Shown here: positions 63,643 through 64,000 of the stretch, one piece after another | Layout of the letters: each line of letters begins with the position of its first letter | Position numbering within the stretch: position 1 is the stretch's first letter | Source of the DNA: Nonomuraea indica | Lineage (GTDB): Bacteria > Actinomycetota > Actinomycetes > Streptosporangiales > Streptosporangiaceae | Assembly (NCBI RefSeq): GCF_002850745.1 | Contig: NZ_KZ559474.1 | Coordinates: forward strand, 62,001 to 126,000 | DNA: 64,000 nt | Direction: 5' to 3' | Notes under the pieces: generated by a model | The model's input: the letters and a program-made list of their open reading frames with translations, nothing else | What the model was told of the DNA's origin: nothing | Database searches by the model: none | Made by a program: the position numbers and the translations under genes

Positions 63643-64000
63643 TCAGCTGAGGCGCTCCAGGATCATCGCCATGCCCTGGCCGCCGCCCACGCACATGGTC
63701 TCCAGACCGATGGACTTGTCGTGGTGCTGGAGGCTGTTGATCAGCGTGGACGTGATGCGGGCCCCGGTCATGCCGAACGGGTGCCCCACGGCGATCGCCC
63801 CGCCGTTGACGTTCAGCCGGTCGAGGTCGATGCCCAGCTCCCGGTACGACGGGATGACCTGGGCGGCGAACGCCTCGTTGATCTCGACCAGGTCGACGTC
63901 CTCGATCGCCATCCCGGCCCGGGCGAGCGCCTGCCGGGAGGCCTCGACCGGGCCCAGCCCCATGATCTCGGGGGACAGGCCGGTGACTCCGGTGGAGACG
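63643..64000 (-). CDS. Acetyl-CoA acetyltransferase (thiolase), C-terminal part, cut by the window edge
   Basis: The frame is open to the window end, so the N-terminus lies outside; 118 residues are visible. VEINEAFAAQVIPSYREL, NVNGGAIAVGHPFGMTGARI (catalytic His in GHP) and CVGGGQGMAMI (catalytic Cys) are the C-terminal thiolase motifs. It degrades or forms acetoacetyl-CoA or longer 3-ketoacyl-CoA. Confidence 0.93.
   Translation of the reverse strand, partial: VSTGVTGLSPEIMGLGPVEASRQALARAGMAIEDVDLVEINEAFAAQVIPSYRELGIDLDRLNVNGGAIAVGHPFGMTGARITSTLINSLQHHDKSIGLETMCVGGGQGMAMILERLS

Overview
The window is high-GC DNA, densely coding on both strands, with GTG and TTG starts and many start/stop overlaps. 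That fits an actinomycete. The order metG-tatD-rsmA-ispE-ABC-F, then glmU-prs-rplY-pth, then mfd-mazG-eno-ftsB-DUF501-ppx is the conserved actinobacterial housekeeping backbone. I infer a Streptosporangiales- or Streptomycetales-like genome, but no marker in the window fixes the genus.

Region 1 (1-20.4 kb) is backbone with small insertions. It holds metG (cut by the window edge), tatD, a tiny convergent ORF, a Ser/Thr kinase coupled to an FG-GAP exoprotein, rsmA, a secreted NlpC/P60 hydrolase, ispE, an ABC-F ATPase, a divergent MarR/methyltransferase pair with an operator inside its promoter, and a polyphosphate group (CYTH-CHAD protein, MutT1-type hydrolase, ppk). A Delta9-type desaturase follows with its own TetR regulator. 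Several intergenic gaps are filled with GC-rich minisatellites.

Region 2 (20.7-24.8 kb) holds tRNA-Gln, glmU, prs, rplY and pth.

Region 3 (24.8-43.1 kb) is an accessory island between pth and mfd and the main discovery of the window. It looks like a complete locus for a sulfated extracellular polysaccharide. A priming phosphoglycosyl transferase, CysQ, CysD, CysN, one sulfotransferase and two glycosyltransferases run rightward. They meet a leftward operon of chain-length regulator, polymerase, kinase-like protein, sulfotransferase, flippase and a third sulfotransferase. A GH26-like lipoprotein, a TauE/SafE exporter and an APS kinase fused to a degenerate ATP-sulfurylase domain complete it. 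The genes cover PAPS synthesis, PAP disposal, repeat-unit assembly, sulfation, flipping, polymerisation and possible trimming.

Region 4 (43.1-56 kb) returns to backbone: a methyltransferase, a cupin, mfd, a SurA-like lipoprotein, mazG, a second kinase, eno, ftsB, DUF501, ppx, then a secreted four-domain Cys-paired protein and a PadR regulator with a perfect palindrome at its promoter.

Region 5 (56-64 kb) holds a HAAS-type membrane protein gene broken by an IS200/IS605-type element. The element keeps a full tnpB but has an internally deleted tnpA, and the host gene also carries a 7-bp duplication. After this come a family-5-like uracil-DNA glycosylase, a type II NADH dehydrogenase with a perfect Rex operator, a double-ACT protein containing a TTA codon, a class-I-folded tRNA with a UAA anticodon, a Bax1-I protein, a DUF4287 protein, a PPOX-type oxidoreductase and a partial thiolase.
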